64,000 nt of DNA from Nostoc sp. CENA543 (GCF_002896875.1 NZ_CP023278.1:2728001-2792000), one strand, 5' to 3'. Counted from the first letter of the stretch, positions 48,625 to 57,853 are shown. The notes: generated by a model from the letters alone, not told the origin. Numbers and translations: made by a program.

Positions 48625-48696
48625 GCCAGCATAGCACAGTGGTAGTGCATCCGACTTGTAATCGGAAGGTCGCAGGTTCAAATCCAGCTGCTGGCT
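48625..48696 (+). tRNA. tRNA-Thr (anticodon TGT)
   Basis: 72 nt fold cleanly: acceptor GCCAGCA/TGCTGGC, D-stem GCAC/GTGC, anticodon stem TCCGA/TCGGA with loop CTTGTAA (TGT at 48657-48659), and T-arm GCAGG-TTCAAAT-CCAGC. The T-stem has an A-A mismatch at its middle pair. No CCA is encoded. The 3' half is repeated at 58140-58186 with a perfect T-stem. It is the insertion site of the decayed element that follows. Confidence 0.95.
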
Positions 48697-48716
48697 TTAA
48701 CTAAAAAACGCCGCAC

Positions 48717-48736
48717 AACCCCTAATTGTAGGGGTT
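48717..48736 (+). terminator. tRNA-Thr terminator
   Basis: AACCCCTA-ATTG-TAGGGGTT stem followed by TTCGCTTTTC, 20 nt past the tRNA. A typical factor-independent terminator. Confidence 0.75.
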
Positions 48737-48763
48737 TTCGCTTTTCTTAGCGTACCCATCTTC

Positions 48764-48796
48764 GGAATTTAGCACAATATTATTGTGCTAAATTCC
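48764..48796. repeat. 33-nt near-perfect palindrome before the integrase relic
   Basis: GGAATTTAGCACAATA, one T, then its exact reverse complement. It stands 49 nt before the integrase start and 67 nt after the tRNA, where arm-type or excisionase sites of integrative elements lie. It may also be an operator or terminator. Confidence 0.75.
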
Positions 48797-48844
48797 CTCA
48801 AATTATGCTCAAATACAGAAAAGATTTAGCTCAGGATTAGCGCA

Positions 48845-49396
48845 GTGAAGTGGACTATTGAGGCTGTTAATGAGAGGTTAAAAGCAGGCAAGGTAGGCGT
48901 AAAAGTTGAGCAAAGGGGCGATCTCGCTTATCTCTGAGAGCTACATTTCCACCCAAGCCAGGAAGCGGTAAAGATAAACCCTATCAGCAATATTTGGCAC
49001 TGGGCATCTACGCCAATCCCGCAGGACTGCAACGGGCTGAAGCGGAGGACAAGATAGTTGGTGGGTTGTTGGCTAGAGGGGAATTTGACTGGGCAAGATA
49101 TTTAGGCGAAGAGAAAAAACCGCAGCAGACTTGTGGGCATTGGGTAGAGAAATTTAAGCAGGAATACTTTGCCGCCAACGGGGATTGGTAAAACTAAGGC
49201 AAGAATCGCATTCCCCTTACCTCCTGAGTGGGTGCAAGAGTGGAAGTTATGGGAAAACAAAAAACCCTCCAAAGTGAATGTTGAGGAGGTGACGTGGAAG
49301 GATTTGGGAAACCGAGTTTACAAAGCATTAAAAAGATATGACGTTAGTTTCCCGACTTATGATCTTCGCCATGCTTATGCTATCGGCAATCTCTAG
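48845..49396 (+). pseudogene. Broken tyrosine integrase
   Basis: Pieces of one integrase in shifted frames. The start (GTG) reads VKWTIEAVNERLKAGKVGVKV up to a stop at about 48936. The frame then shifts to RATFPPKPGSGKD and runs through ALGIYANPAGLQRAEAEDKI to a stop at about 49191. A third piece follows a large internal deletion and ends PTYDLRHAYAIGNL, carrying the catalytic R-H motif of box II. The catalytic Tyr and the first Arg box are gone. It cannot make a working enzyme. It lies next to the tRNA 3' end, as integrases of tRNA-targeting elements do. Confidence 0.88.
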
Positions 49397-49503
49397 CACC
49401 ATCTGAGATAGAAACAATATCAAAAGAACTGGAATCAGATTTACTAGAAGAAAAGCCACTTCAGATAAAAATGAATCAGACAAAATATTATAAAATTTAC
49501 TAG
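49393..49503 (+). other. Short open fragment after the integrase relic
   Basis: 36 codons open in another frame from the integrase end (LAPSEIETISKELESDLLEE, ending QTKYYKIY and a stop). It could be the tail of a further lost gene or part of the integrase's own C-terminus. No start codon and no family seen. Confidence 0.35.
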
Positions 49504-49527
49504 TATTTTTTTATAGAGCATAAAAAA

Positions 49528-49563
49528 GGACATCAAATTCTTGTGAATAACGCTTTGATGTCC
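49528..49563 (+). terminator. Hairpin after the integrase region
   Basis: GGACATCAAA and TTTGATGTCC pair over 16 nt. It could end transcripts from either side, as relic genes converge here. Confidence 0.55.
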
Positions 49564-49589
49564 GAAATTAATTTACCGTAATTACCTTG

Positions 49590-49808
49590 TTAATCCAATG
49601 TTCTAAATTGATAAGTTATGCCCCCCATAAGTCGTTTTTGGTCTATCCGTTCTTGGGTTATGATCACGTCTTGGATAGTTGCAGATTTTTGGGGCGTTAT
49701 CTTGATAGTCATTAAGATTTCTTGATTTGGTTTCAAATCAAAAGGTTGGTTAAATCCAAACTTATCTAACTCGATTTTCCAACTTTTTGGAGCATTAAGT
49801 CTTGCAAA
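49590..49808 (-). pseudogene. C-terminal fragment of an unidentified protein
   Basis: 72 open codons on the minus strand with no usable start: an in-frame TAG lies just upstream. It reads FARLNAPKSWKIELDKFGFN, continues QPFDLKPNQEILMTIKITPQ, and ends GGITYQFRTLD. Its alternating hydrophobic pattern resembles the last Ig-like beta domain of secreted bacterial proteins. It is most likely a gene tail left by deletion inside the element. Confidence 0.5.
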
Positions 49809-49894
49809 CTATTAACGTTAAACTTCTCCAAGCGGCCTTGCTAATAAATGGCCATTTTGACTTAATAACTCTGTAGAACAGAGTATCAATTCTC

Positions 49895-51385
49895 CTATGC
49901 GTAGAGGGAGAAATCAGAAGCAATCAGAGAAGGGTTGCCTGTCAGGGTTGCAAAATGTCCACCTGCATCAAGCGTTGCCGCAAAGCCAGAGGCACTGCCG
50001 TTGGGGTTGTAAAAAAGTTTACCGTTAGAGGAGTTGTAAACAATAAAGGCACTGCTTAGTGCAGCAGCAGTATCGCTGTTGACACGCGCAAATTCGCTAC
50101 CTATGCTAAAGCCTGTACCCGCAATACTTCTTAAGGCAGTGAAGGTTCTTTTGCCCAGGCCAATCTTATCTCCTTCGCTCCGGCTAAAATCAGTAATAGT
50201 ATCTATTCCTAGTTCTGAAGCTCGGAATTGCCCAAAGAAGCTACCAAAGAAAAACTCATCCGCCCCTGTCCCTCCTGTTAAAATATCATTGCCGTCCTCT
50301 CCCATAAGCAAATCATTACCTTGACCACCGAAGAGAGAATCATTTCCGTTGCCACCGGCTAAATAATCGTGGCCCGTATCTGAGTCAGGAGCGAAGAGTG
50401 AGGAGAAATCGCCGCCATACAGAGTATCATCACCATCGCCTCCATAAAGAGCATCATTGTCTTGACCCCCAAAGAGAATATCTTGACCAGAACCTCCCAA
50501 AAGACTATCTCTACCTTCTTCGCCAAATAGCCAATCATCTCCACCCCCTCCATGTAAGTAATCGTTTCCAGCACGACCATAAAGAAAATTGTTAGCTGAG
50601 TTTCCTAGAATGTTGTTCGCCAACTCATTGCCAGTTCCATTAATTCGCGCTGTCCCAGTTAGCTCTAATTCTTCCACATGAGCAGGTAAGGTATAGGTAA
50701 TCGAAGAGAAGACCCGATCAAATCCTTGTCCGGCAAATTCAACGACCAAATCCCCACTATTATCAACATAATAAGTGTCGTTGCCTAGGCCTCCTCTCAT
50801 TTCATCTTGTCCTGTGCCACCATCAAGAATATCGTTTCCACTACCCCCGTCTAAGTAATCGTTGCCTCCTTCTCCAAATAGCCAATCATCTCCGTTGCCT
50901 CCATAAAGAAAGTTTCTAGCTGAGTTTCCTCTAATCTGATTTGCCAACTCATTTCCCCTTCCAATCAGTGCTTCTGTCCCAGTTAGCACTAAATTTTCCA
51001 CATGAGCAGGTAAGGTGTAGGTAATCGAAGAGTAGACCAAATCAGTTCCTCCTCCGGCAAATTCAACGACTAAATCCCCACTATTGTCAACATAATAAGT
51101 GTCGTTGCCCGCGCCTCCCCTCATTTCATCTTGTCCTGTGCCACCATCAAGAATATCGTTTCCATTACCCCCGTCTAGATAGTCGTTGTCTCCTTCTCCA
51201 AAAAGTAGATCATCACCGTCGCCTCCATAAAGGGAGTCATCACCATTACGTCCAAACAGGGTATCATTCCCTCCGTAACCATAGAAAATATCTCTGCCAT
51301 CATTAATGCTAATAAAACCGAAGTTTTCAGGGTCTCTACCAACTTTATAGTCAGAGCCGGAAGTTCCATACCAGTAGTTAGGCAT
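49895..51385 (-). CDS. RTX (hemolysin-type) calcium-binding protein
   Basis: About 496 residues from MPNYWYGTSGS; the frame runs 27 residues further upstream but that part is unlike the family. Many GGxGxDxL nonapeptides (for example GGNGDDWLFGEGGNDYLDGG) bind calcium on a beta-roll. A 108-residue unit (GNDTYYVDNSGDLVVEFAG ... LANQIRGN) is present twice in tandem. The end (ITDFSRSEGDKIGLG...) resembles RTX secretion tails recognised by type I systems. No type I exporter is adjacent. It is cargo of the decayed element. Confidence 0.88.
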   Translation of the reverse strand: MPNYWYGTSGSDYKVGRDPENFGFISINDGRDIFYGYGGNDTLFGRNGDDSLYGGDGDDLLFGEGDNDYLDGGNGNDILDGGTGQDEMRGGAGNDTYYVDNSGDLVVEFAGGGTDLVYSSITYTLPAHVENLVLTGTEALIGRGNELANQIRGNSARNFLYGGNGDDWLFGEGGNDYLDGGSGNDILDGGTGQDEMRGGLGNDTYYVDNSGDLVVEFAGQGFDRVFSSITYTLPAHVEELELTGTARINGTGNELANNILGNSANNFLYGRAGNDYLHGGGGDDWLFGEEGRDSLLGGSGQDILFGGQDNDALYGGDGDDTLYGGDFSSLFAPDSDTGHDYLAGGNGNDSLFGGQGNDLLMGEDGNDILTGGTGADEFFFGSFFGQFRASELGIDTITDFSRSEGDKIGLGKRTFTALRSIAGTGFSIGSEFARVNSDTAAALSSAFIVYNSSNGKLFYNPNGSASGFAATLDAGGHFATLTGNPSLIASDFSLYA

Positions 51386-51714
51386 TGCTTTTTCCTCACA
51401 TTTGATGATTCTGAAGTTATTAGAGCTAATTTTTTTCGCTCTCAGTTTCAACAACAGATGAGACAAGCAAAATATTCCGAAACTTGCTCAAAAATTTTTA
51501 CCTGGCATGAAAAAAGTCATCAAAACCTGACTAATAGAACTTTGGCACCCATTCATTCCCCAGTGAGTGCATAAAATTCAATACTCACATCTATATAGCA
51601 AGTGTTTTTAACCTGAAAAATACCAGGTAAATCTGGCACAGGTACAGCAGGGAATAAATGTATTATCTTACAATACATTTTGGTTACATAGTTGGGGGTT
51701 GAGATAATATACTC

Positions 51715-52356
51715 ATGCAGTCACAACCAGTAGCAGAATCGCTTACACCTCTAATAATTGATGCCAAGCATCAAGAGCTAATTACCAAGATTGCTCGTAA
51801 ATATACTAGAGGCAGTTCGGTATCGTGGGAAGATGCAGCACAAACTGCTATGATGAAAGTTTACGAAGCTGTGAAAGCTGGGAAGTTTCATCAGGGGGGA
51901 GTTGCAGAGTTTCAGCGTTGGGCTACAGTGGTGGCGCGATATGAAATTATTAACTTTGTCAAAAAAGAACGTTTGCGTAACCACCACAGCCTAGATGCAA
52001 ACATTTTTGGCACAGATTTATCTTGGGTAGAAACAATTCCTGATGAATCTAACTTGTGGGATGCTGTCACCCGTGCAGATTTAATGAGCAGGGCAAAACA
52101 AGCCATTATTGATCTAGATTCGCATTATAGCGATCGCGGTTATCTGCAATTATGGCAGCTTATGGTTGCAGGCAAAACCCAAACCCAACAAGCGTCTGCA
52201 TTGGGAATTAGTCAAGGAGAAGTTTCCAAGCGTTGGAAGGAATTAGTCGGGCGTGTCGCTATAGAATTAGGGTTACTGGAAGCCGAAGCTGTTAAACATA
52301 CACAACAAAATACTCAACTCAAACATACTCGTAGACGTTCCAAAGCTACATGGTAA
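51715..52356 (+). CDS. Sigma-70-like RNA polymerase factor
   Basis: 213 residues. A region-2-like helix bundle (about 15-80: VSWEDAAQTAMMKVYEAV...FQRWATVVARYEIINFVKKER) is followed by a linker and a region-4-like HTH (about 145-180: MVAGKTQTQQASALGISQGEVSKRWKELV). It is short, like ECF factors. In cyanobacteria such factors are often found beside DUF1822 and CHAT genes, as here: the DUF1822 gene begins 105 nt downstream. It likely directs transcription of the module or of host stress genes; that is inference. Confidence 0.78.
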   Translation: MQSQPVAESLTPLIIDAKHQELITKIARKYTRGSSVSWEDAAQTAMMKVYEAVKAGKFHQGGVAEFQRWATVVARYEIINFVKKERLRNHHSLDANIFGTDLSWVETIPDESNLWDAVTRADLMSRAKQAIIDLDSHYSDRGYLQLWQLMVAGKTQTQQASALGISQGEVSKRWKELVGRVAIELGLLEAEAVKHTQQNTQLKHTRRRSKATW

Positions 52357-52461
52357 GCCTTTTGTTAACTCTTTGAATAAATTTATTATTTGTTGGCATA
52401 GAATAATCTGCTCACTTGTTAACACAATTAACGCTCCTTCTATATTGGGCAATGTCAAACT

Positions 52462-53829
52462 ATGCGTAGAGAATGTGAAAAATCTAAATCTGCTAATATG
52501 CGAAAACCTTTAGCATCACCGCAACCTGGACAAATCTGGGAATTAAGCCGTCAGATACGATATTATGGGGAATTTTATCCAAATGAGTCACATCAACTCT
52601 ACTCCAGCCAGGCTCAAAGCTTTTTACAAGGAAAAACTCCACCCCGCTATGTGATGATTGTGACTGAACCAGAAGCAGAGATTGTTTCTGTAATGGTATT
52701 ATCTGCGGAAACCAATTTTATCTCCAATGTTGATGTACTTATACCCGCAGATATTTCTGGTTCAACACAAGATTTATTAGCTGAAACCTGGCACATACAA
52801 CCGATGCTTGTGGATAATTTATTGCAGCCAATTGGCAAGCGGTTATCTCGTGATATTTATGACAGCTTACTAAGTTTAGGAGATTATTTTCATGGTTTAG
52901 CTAATCAGCAGCCAGAAACTAATTATCTGGAGCAATTGGGGTTAATTTTAGGCGCGAATGAAGCTTTAAAAAGTTCTGAAATATCCCTCTTTCACCAACG
53001 AGAAGCAGCTTGGAGTGATATTTTAACAATACCAGTAGCAGTTTACCACACTTATCTTAAAGGTGTAGAACTGACCAGTCAAATTTTGAAAGAGCAATTA
53101 CAAATAGAGCAAGAGTTAGCAGAATTTGAGTTAAGTCAAAATAATTTACTATCTAAGTTCTTGAATAAAACCCCTACTATTCTTAGTCAGTGGGTACAAC
53201 ATATTTTTGCAACAGAATGGCAGGCTGTTTCTACATTACCAAACTTAGCTCTAGCAACGCGCAGTTCATCAGGTAACTTGCAAAACTTTCCATCAAACCC
53301 CGATGAAATTGCATCACTCATTCAGCAATTATCATTTGTGAATGACGAAACACAACGCCAAAGTGCAATTAAGCAGTTAGGAGAAATTGCTGTCGGTAAT
53401 TCTGAAGCAATTCAAGCTTTGGTAAATCTGTTGCGAAGCACTTCCGATGATGAACTGCTGTGGATAGCTGTAGAAAGTTTACGAAAAATTGACCCAGAAA
53501 ACCCTGCTGCTGGTGTCAAGAGAATGAAATTGATTGATTTAGGTATGGAGATTGCAAGTAAGACAGTAGCTTTGGCTGTAGCTTTTTTACAAAAAATTGA
53601 TGGTGATGTTAGTGTACTTTTGCAAGTTTATCCTACAGGTAATGATGATTATTTACCACCAGATTTAAAACTAATATTGCAAGATGATTCTGGAGAAATA
53701 TGGCGTGAAGTCACCGCTAGACGTGCAGATGTTTGTATCCAACTGAAATTTAGTGGTGAAGTGGGAGAAAGATTTAGTGTACAAATTAGCTTAGGAAATA
53801 CTAATTTTAGTGAAAACTTTGTGATTTAA
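52462..53829 (+). CDS. HEAT-repeat protein with DUF1822 C-terminus
   Basis: 455 residues; a Met at position 13 is an alternative start. Residues 20-230 are mixed, with PQPGQIWELSRQI at the front. Two HEAT-like helix pairs lie at about 285-350 (RQSAIKQLGEIAVGNSEAIQ, then LVNLLRSTSDDELLWIAVES). The last 90 residues (VSVLLQVYPTGNDDYLPPDL ... IQLKFSGEVGERFSVQISLG ... ENFVI) match the end of DUF1822 proteins as I know them. DUF1822 proteins neighbour sigma factors and CHAT proteins in cyanobacteria. Its stop overlaps the stop of the convergent LuxR gene by 3 nt. Confidence 0.75.
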   Translation: MRRECEKSKSANMRKPLASPQPGQIWELSRQIRYYGEFYPNESHQLYSSQAQSFLQGKTPPRYVMIVTEPEAEIVSVMVLSAETNFISNVDVLIPADISGSTQDLLAETWHIQPMLVDNLLQPIGKRLSRDIYDSLLSLGDYFHGLANQQPETNYLEQLGLILGANEALKSSEISLFHQREAAWSDILTIPVAVYHTYLKGVELTSQILKEQLQIEQELAEFELSQNNLLSKFLNKTPTILSQWVQHIFATEWQAVSTLPNLALATRSSSGNLQNFPSNPDEIASLIQQLSFVNDETQRQSAIKQLGEIAVGNSEAIQALVNLLRSTSDDELLWIAVESLRKIDPENPAAGVKRMKLIDLGMEIASKTVALAVAFLQKIDGDVSVLLQVYPTGNDDYLPPDLKLILQDDSGEIWREVTARRADVCIQLKFSGEVGERFSVQISLGNTNFSENFVI

Positions 53830-54956
53830 AAATTGACAATACCTAATTTCTGGAATGCGTACATGACTGCACCAAGGCGAGTTTGAACGCCAAATTTATG
53901 ATAAACATTCTCCAAATGTTTCTTAACTGTACGATGACTGATTGCCAACTGTGTTGCAATTTCATGCGTCGTGCAATCCCTCGCTATCCAAAATAGCACT
54001 TCTGCTTCCCGCTTCGTTAATCCCAGCATTTCTAAAGATGTGAGTGAAAAACTATGAGGCTGAATCTCTACCAACATTAGGTAAACTCGTTCGAGTGTCG
54101 CATGATAATTTAGTGTCACTGTCAATCGACTACCATTATGTTCCAGATAAAGAGGGTGCAAAGGAGAAAAAATTTCGTTTGATTGTATTAGTATAGATAG
54201 TTGCTGATTTACCCATCGTTGCAGGATATCAGGTAGTGCATTTGACAGCTTCGATAGTGGACAATATTTAGCTAGTAATTTTGCTGCCTTTTGGGTGATC
54301 AATTCTATTTGACCGTCAATAGATAAAGCAATTAACCCTACTTGATCGATAGCCTGATTGGTATCGATAAGTTGCTCTTGTACTTGAGCCAATGTAGCAA
54401 TGTTCTGGTATGCTTGTTCTAAGTGTGGACGAATTAAATTTAGAATCAAGCGATCGCGCTCATTGAAGTTTCGGCGATCGCGGCAGATTGATAACATTAA
54501 GTGATTTTGTCCTTGATGAAACCGATCAGCATTCGCTATATAGGGAATCTCAAAGTGAATCCCCATTTGATCTTCCAAGCCAAAGGACTGAAAAAAAGCA
54601 TAAAAAGCTTCTCTGCGTTGAAATTCTGACTCACTCAAAAAATCGGAAATTGCCAGTGCTTGTCTATCCAGTGTTTGGAAATAATATTGTGAAACTGGAT
54701 GAGTCAAAAAATTTTGACGTTGAGATGTAAATGATTCCGCCGCCATACCGACTTCAGGATGGGGGAAGGTATACATCCGGGGTAAGAATGGTGTACCTCG
54801 GATGATGAAACTAGTTATTGCGAATGTTTCTGCACCTACTAACTTTGGTAAAGCCGTGAGTATTTGTATAGGCAATCTATCAATACTGCAAGAAGCATAA
54901 ACCGAGCGCAAAAACAAGATAATTTGCTGCAAATCATTGTCTGACAAAATTTTCAC
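53826..54956 (-). CDS. LuxR-family transcription regulator
   Basis: 376 residues. The N-terminal 240 residues look like a GAF/PAS-type sensing region with no ligand motif I can name. The C-terminal 65 residues are a LuxR HTH: LGLTKREAEVLFWIARDCTT...IATQLAISHRTVKKHLENVYHKFGV. No receiver domain is present, so it is not a classic two-component regulator. It is divergent from the CHAT gene across 122 nt, and a role in controlling that gene is plausible. Confidence 0.85.
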   Translation of the reverse strand: MKILSDNDLQQIILFLRSVYASCSIDRLPIQILTALPKLVGAETFAITSFIIRGTPFLPRMYTFPHPEVGMAAESFTSQRQNFLTHPVSQYYFQTLDRQALAISDFLSESEFQRREAFYAFFQSFGLEDQMGIHFEIPYIANADRFHQGQNHLMLSICRDRRNFNERDRLILNLIRPHLEQAYQNIATLAQVQEQLIDTNQAIDQVGLIALSIDGQIELITQKAAKLLAKYCPLSKLSNALPDILQRWVNQQLSILIQSNEIFSPLHPLYLEHNGSRLTVTLNYHATLERVYLMLVEIQPHSFSLTSLEMLGLTKREAEVLFWIARDCTTHEIATQLAISHRTVKKHLENVYHKFGVQTRLGAVMYAFQKLGIVNF

Positions 54957-55078
54957 AGTGTTTATCAGTAAAAATTAACTATTTTACAATTCACTACGGC
55001 GATCGCCGTATTGTTTTCGTAAAAATATTTTGTCATTCTACTATTCAGTATTCTTCCTAAACATGATCCTACTCACAA

Positions 55079-57853
55079 ATGTTTCCTAACTTTTCTGGCA
55101 AAAATCTTCAAGGTTGTGACTTTAGGGGTCAAAATCTGACAGGTGTAGACTTTAGTAACTCTGACATTCGCGGAGCAAATTTTACTAATGCTATTCTGAA
55201 AAATGCGAATTTTCAAAATGTCAAAGCTGGATTACCTAAAAAGCAATTCTTGGGATTAGTCTTGGTAACATTATTAATAAATATAATTTTAGGATTAGTG
55301 TCAGGATTTGCACCAGTATTTACGGGTTATTTACTTTTTCCATACTCAATTAGTCCAGACAATTTTTTTGCTACTATTGTAGTTTTAAGTATTTTTATAG
55401 TTTTTGCTATTACTACTACTTATAAAGGTTTATCACCTGCGTTTTTTGCTGTTGCTTGCGCTGCTATAATCTGTGGTTTTGTATTGGGAATCATGACCGG
55501 TGAAATTGTCGGTATTCCCTCTGGAATAGTCGGTGTTACCGTCACTACATTGATTATTTATGTCATGTTAGTAATTATGGTATTTCTAGTGACAGTAACT
55601 GAACAAATTGCCGGGATGAATATAGCTATTGTGGCTCTATTTCTCATATTTATAGATAGTATTATTGGAGCTATAACTGGTACGATAATTGGTGTTGAAG
55701 TTGCTAAAGTATTGTCAGGAACTAACAGGCTGCCAAACTTAAAAGTGCAAGCAGTTCAAGAAGCTGCGATCGCAGCTACAGTTGGTAGTGTTGCTGTAAT
55801 ATTATTCGTGAGTTATATCAGTTGGCGAGTCCGTGCTGGGGATGAAAAGTTTGTCTGGATAAGAAAACTAGCTATTGCTGTCTCTAGCATCGGTGGAACA
55901 AGCTTTCATCAAGCAGACTTAACTGATGCTGATTTTACTTCTGCCAAGCTAAAAAATGTTAACTTTAGCAACGCCAAACTCATTCGTACTAATTTTCATT
56001 TAGCGAATTATCTTTCTTTAGCCAGAGTAGATAACACTATTTTAGTCAATCCAATAGTTCAAGATTTAGCTGTTACTAAAAGAGGTACTAATAAATCTTA
56101 TATCGGCTGTAACCTCAAAGGTATTAATCTAGATTATGCTGACCTGAGTTATGCTGATTTAAGCGAAGTAGATATGAGTAACTCTACTTTAGACTGTGCT
56201 AATTTAGAAGGTGCAAATCTGACGAAAACTCAAGCATTAGGTACAAACTTTCACCAAGCGACTTTAACAGCAGCTTGTTTAGAAGCATGGAATATTGACA
56301 GTACAACTCAACTTGATGGGGTAATTTGTCAATACGTTTATCTTTTAAATAACCAACAAGAACGTCGTCCCAGTAGTGGAGAATTTGCTGCTGGAGAATT
56401 TACTAAACTCTTTCGAGTAGTTATCAATACTGTTGATTTGATTTTTCGTAATGGGTTAGATTTAGAAGCTTTATCTGCGGCTTTGTCGAAAGTAAAAATA
56501 GAGAATGAAGGTATTCCTTTAGCTATTAAAAGTATTGAAAATCAGGGTGACGGTGTGGTAATCGTACGCGTAGATGTACCAGAATCGACAGATAAAGCGA
56601 AAATCCACGCTTCAGTTACTCACAATTATGAATTAGCTCTCCAGCAGATAGAAGCAAGATATCAAGCCGAATTAAAAAGTAAAGATGAACAAATTAGTCT
56701 TTATCGCCAACATCAAGCGGATTTAAAAGAATTAATTCAAATTATAGCTCCCACCGCCAAGAAATCCACCCAGGAAAAGCTAGTAATTTTAAAATTGGGT
56801 CAAGGGGATTTAAGTACAGGATTCCCAGTTATAGTACAAATTAGTAGAGAAGGCGATCGCCCATATTTTGAATCTCATGCACAATTACCGTCAGCCTCCG
56901 AATTAGTTTTAGCATACTATAAATGGCAAGCTGCATATTTCCATAGCTTACAAGGAAGTTTGCGAATCAAGTTTCCAGAAACACAAGTTACCAATATTAG
57001 TCGGCGAGAATTATTTAAAGAATGCGATAAATTAGCAGATAATTTGAAAAAACAAGTAAATTTATGGTTAAACTCAGAACTATTTCGTCCTATTAAAGAG
57101 CAACTCCTAGAAAAACTAGATCCGTCAGAATCTATTCGGATACTTCTACAAACAGAAGATAGCCAGTTACGGCGGATACCCTTGCAGATTTGGGATTTTT
57201 TTGAACGCTATCCTCATGCTGAAATGGCTCTTTCTTCAACTACTTATGAGAGAAAAGAAAAGTCTATTTCCTCAAAACCCCATGTCAGCATATTAGCGGT
57301 ATTGGGAGATAGCACTGGTATTAATATTCAACAAGACAAAGTTTTACTTGAACAATTACCTCATGCAGAAATCAAGTTTTTAGTAGAACCACAACGCCTG
57401 ATGCTCAATGATGAACTTTGGATGCAACCTTGGGATATTTTATTTTTTGCTGGTCACAGCTTTACTCAAGCTGAACGAGAAATTGGTCATTTTCACATCA
57501 ATGACTCTGATAGTTTAACTATTGCCGAGTTAAAAAATGCTTTGACGAAAGCTATTGAACGAGGTTTACAATTAGCAATTTTTAACTCCTGCGATGGTTT
57601 GGGATTAGCTACTAATTTAGCGGATTTACATATTCCGCAAATGATTGTTATGCGCGAACCAGTACCTGACAAAGTAGCACAGGAGTTTTTGAAGAATTTC
57701 CTTGCAGAATTTTCTAGTAGTAAACCTTTATATCAATCAGTACGTGAGGCACGTTTGAAACTACAAGGTTTGGAGGATGAGTTTCCTTTTGCAAGTTGGC
57801 TGCCTATAATCTGCCAAAACCCAGCAGAAATTCCTTTTAAATGGCATTTTTAA
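55079..57853 (+). CDS. Pentapeptide-repeat, membrane, CHAT-protease fusion
   Basis: 924 residues in four parts. Pentapeptide repeats (about 5-50, NLQGCDFRGQNLTGVDFSN) are followed by six or so membrane helices (about 58-265). A second pentapeptide block (about 275-420) follows, with a coiled linker. A C-terminal CHAT caspase-like protease domain has its catalytic pair at His793 (FFAGHSF) and Cys838 (FNSCDGLG). CHAT proteases cut target proteins, often as effectors in cell-suicide or conflict systems. Here it is tied to the membrane. It completes the sigma/DUF1822/CHAT set in the element. Confidence 0.85.
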   Translation: MFPNFSGKNLQGCDFRGQNLTGVDFSNSDIRGANFTNAILKNANFQNVKAGLPKKQFLGLVLVTLLINIILGLVSGFAPVFTGYLLFPYSISPDNFFATIVVLSIFIVFAITTTYKGLSPAFFAVACAAIICGFVLGIMTGEIVGIPSGIVGVTVTTLIIYVMLVIMVFLVTVTEQIAGMNIAIVALFLIFIDSIIGAITGTIIGVEVAKVLSGTNRLPNLKVQAVQEAAIAATVGSVAVILFVSYISWRVRAGDEKFVWIRKLAIAVSSIGGTSFHQADLTDADFTSAKLKNVNFSNAKLIRTNFHLANYLSLARVDNTILVNPIVQDLAVTKRGTNKSYIGCNLKGINLDYADLSYADLSEVDMSNSTLDCANLEGANLTKTQALGTNFHQATLTAACLEAWNIDSTTQLDGVICQYVYLLNNQQERRPSSGEFAAGEFTKLFRVVINTVDLIFRNGLDLEALSAALSKVKIENEGIPLAIKSIENQGDGVVIVRVDVPESTDKAKIHASVTHNYELALQQIEARYQAELKSKDEQISLYRQHQADLKELIQIIAPTAKKSTQEKLVILKLGQGDLSTGFPVIVQISREGDRPYFESHAQLPSASELVLAYYKWQAAYFHSLQGSLRIKFPETQVTNISRRELFKECDKLADNLKKQVNLWLNSELFRPIKEQLLEKLDPSESIRILLQTEDSQLRRIPLQIWDFFERYPHAEMALSSTTYERKEKSISSKPHVSILAVLGDSTGINIQQDKVLLEQLPHAEIKFLVEPQRLMLNDELWMQPWDILFFAGHSFTQAEREIGHFHINDSDSLTIAELKNALTKAIERGLQLAIFNSCDGLGLATNLADLHIPQMIVMREPVPDKVAQEFLKNFLAEFSSSKPLYQSVREARLKLQGLEDEFPFASWLPIICQNPAEIPFKWHF

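Noticed and set aside
49169-49396. 75-residue protein as a separate gene
   Set aside because: It is the last piece of the broken integrase, ending at the R-H box without the catalytic Tyr.
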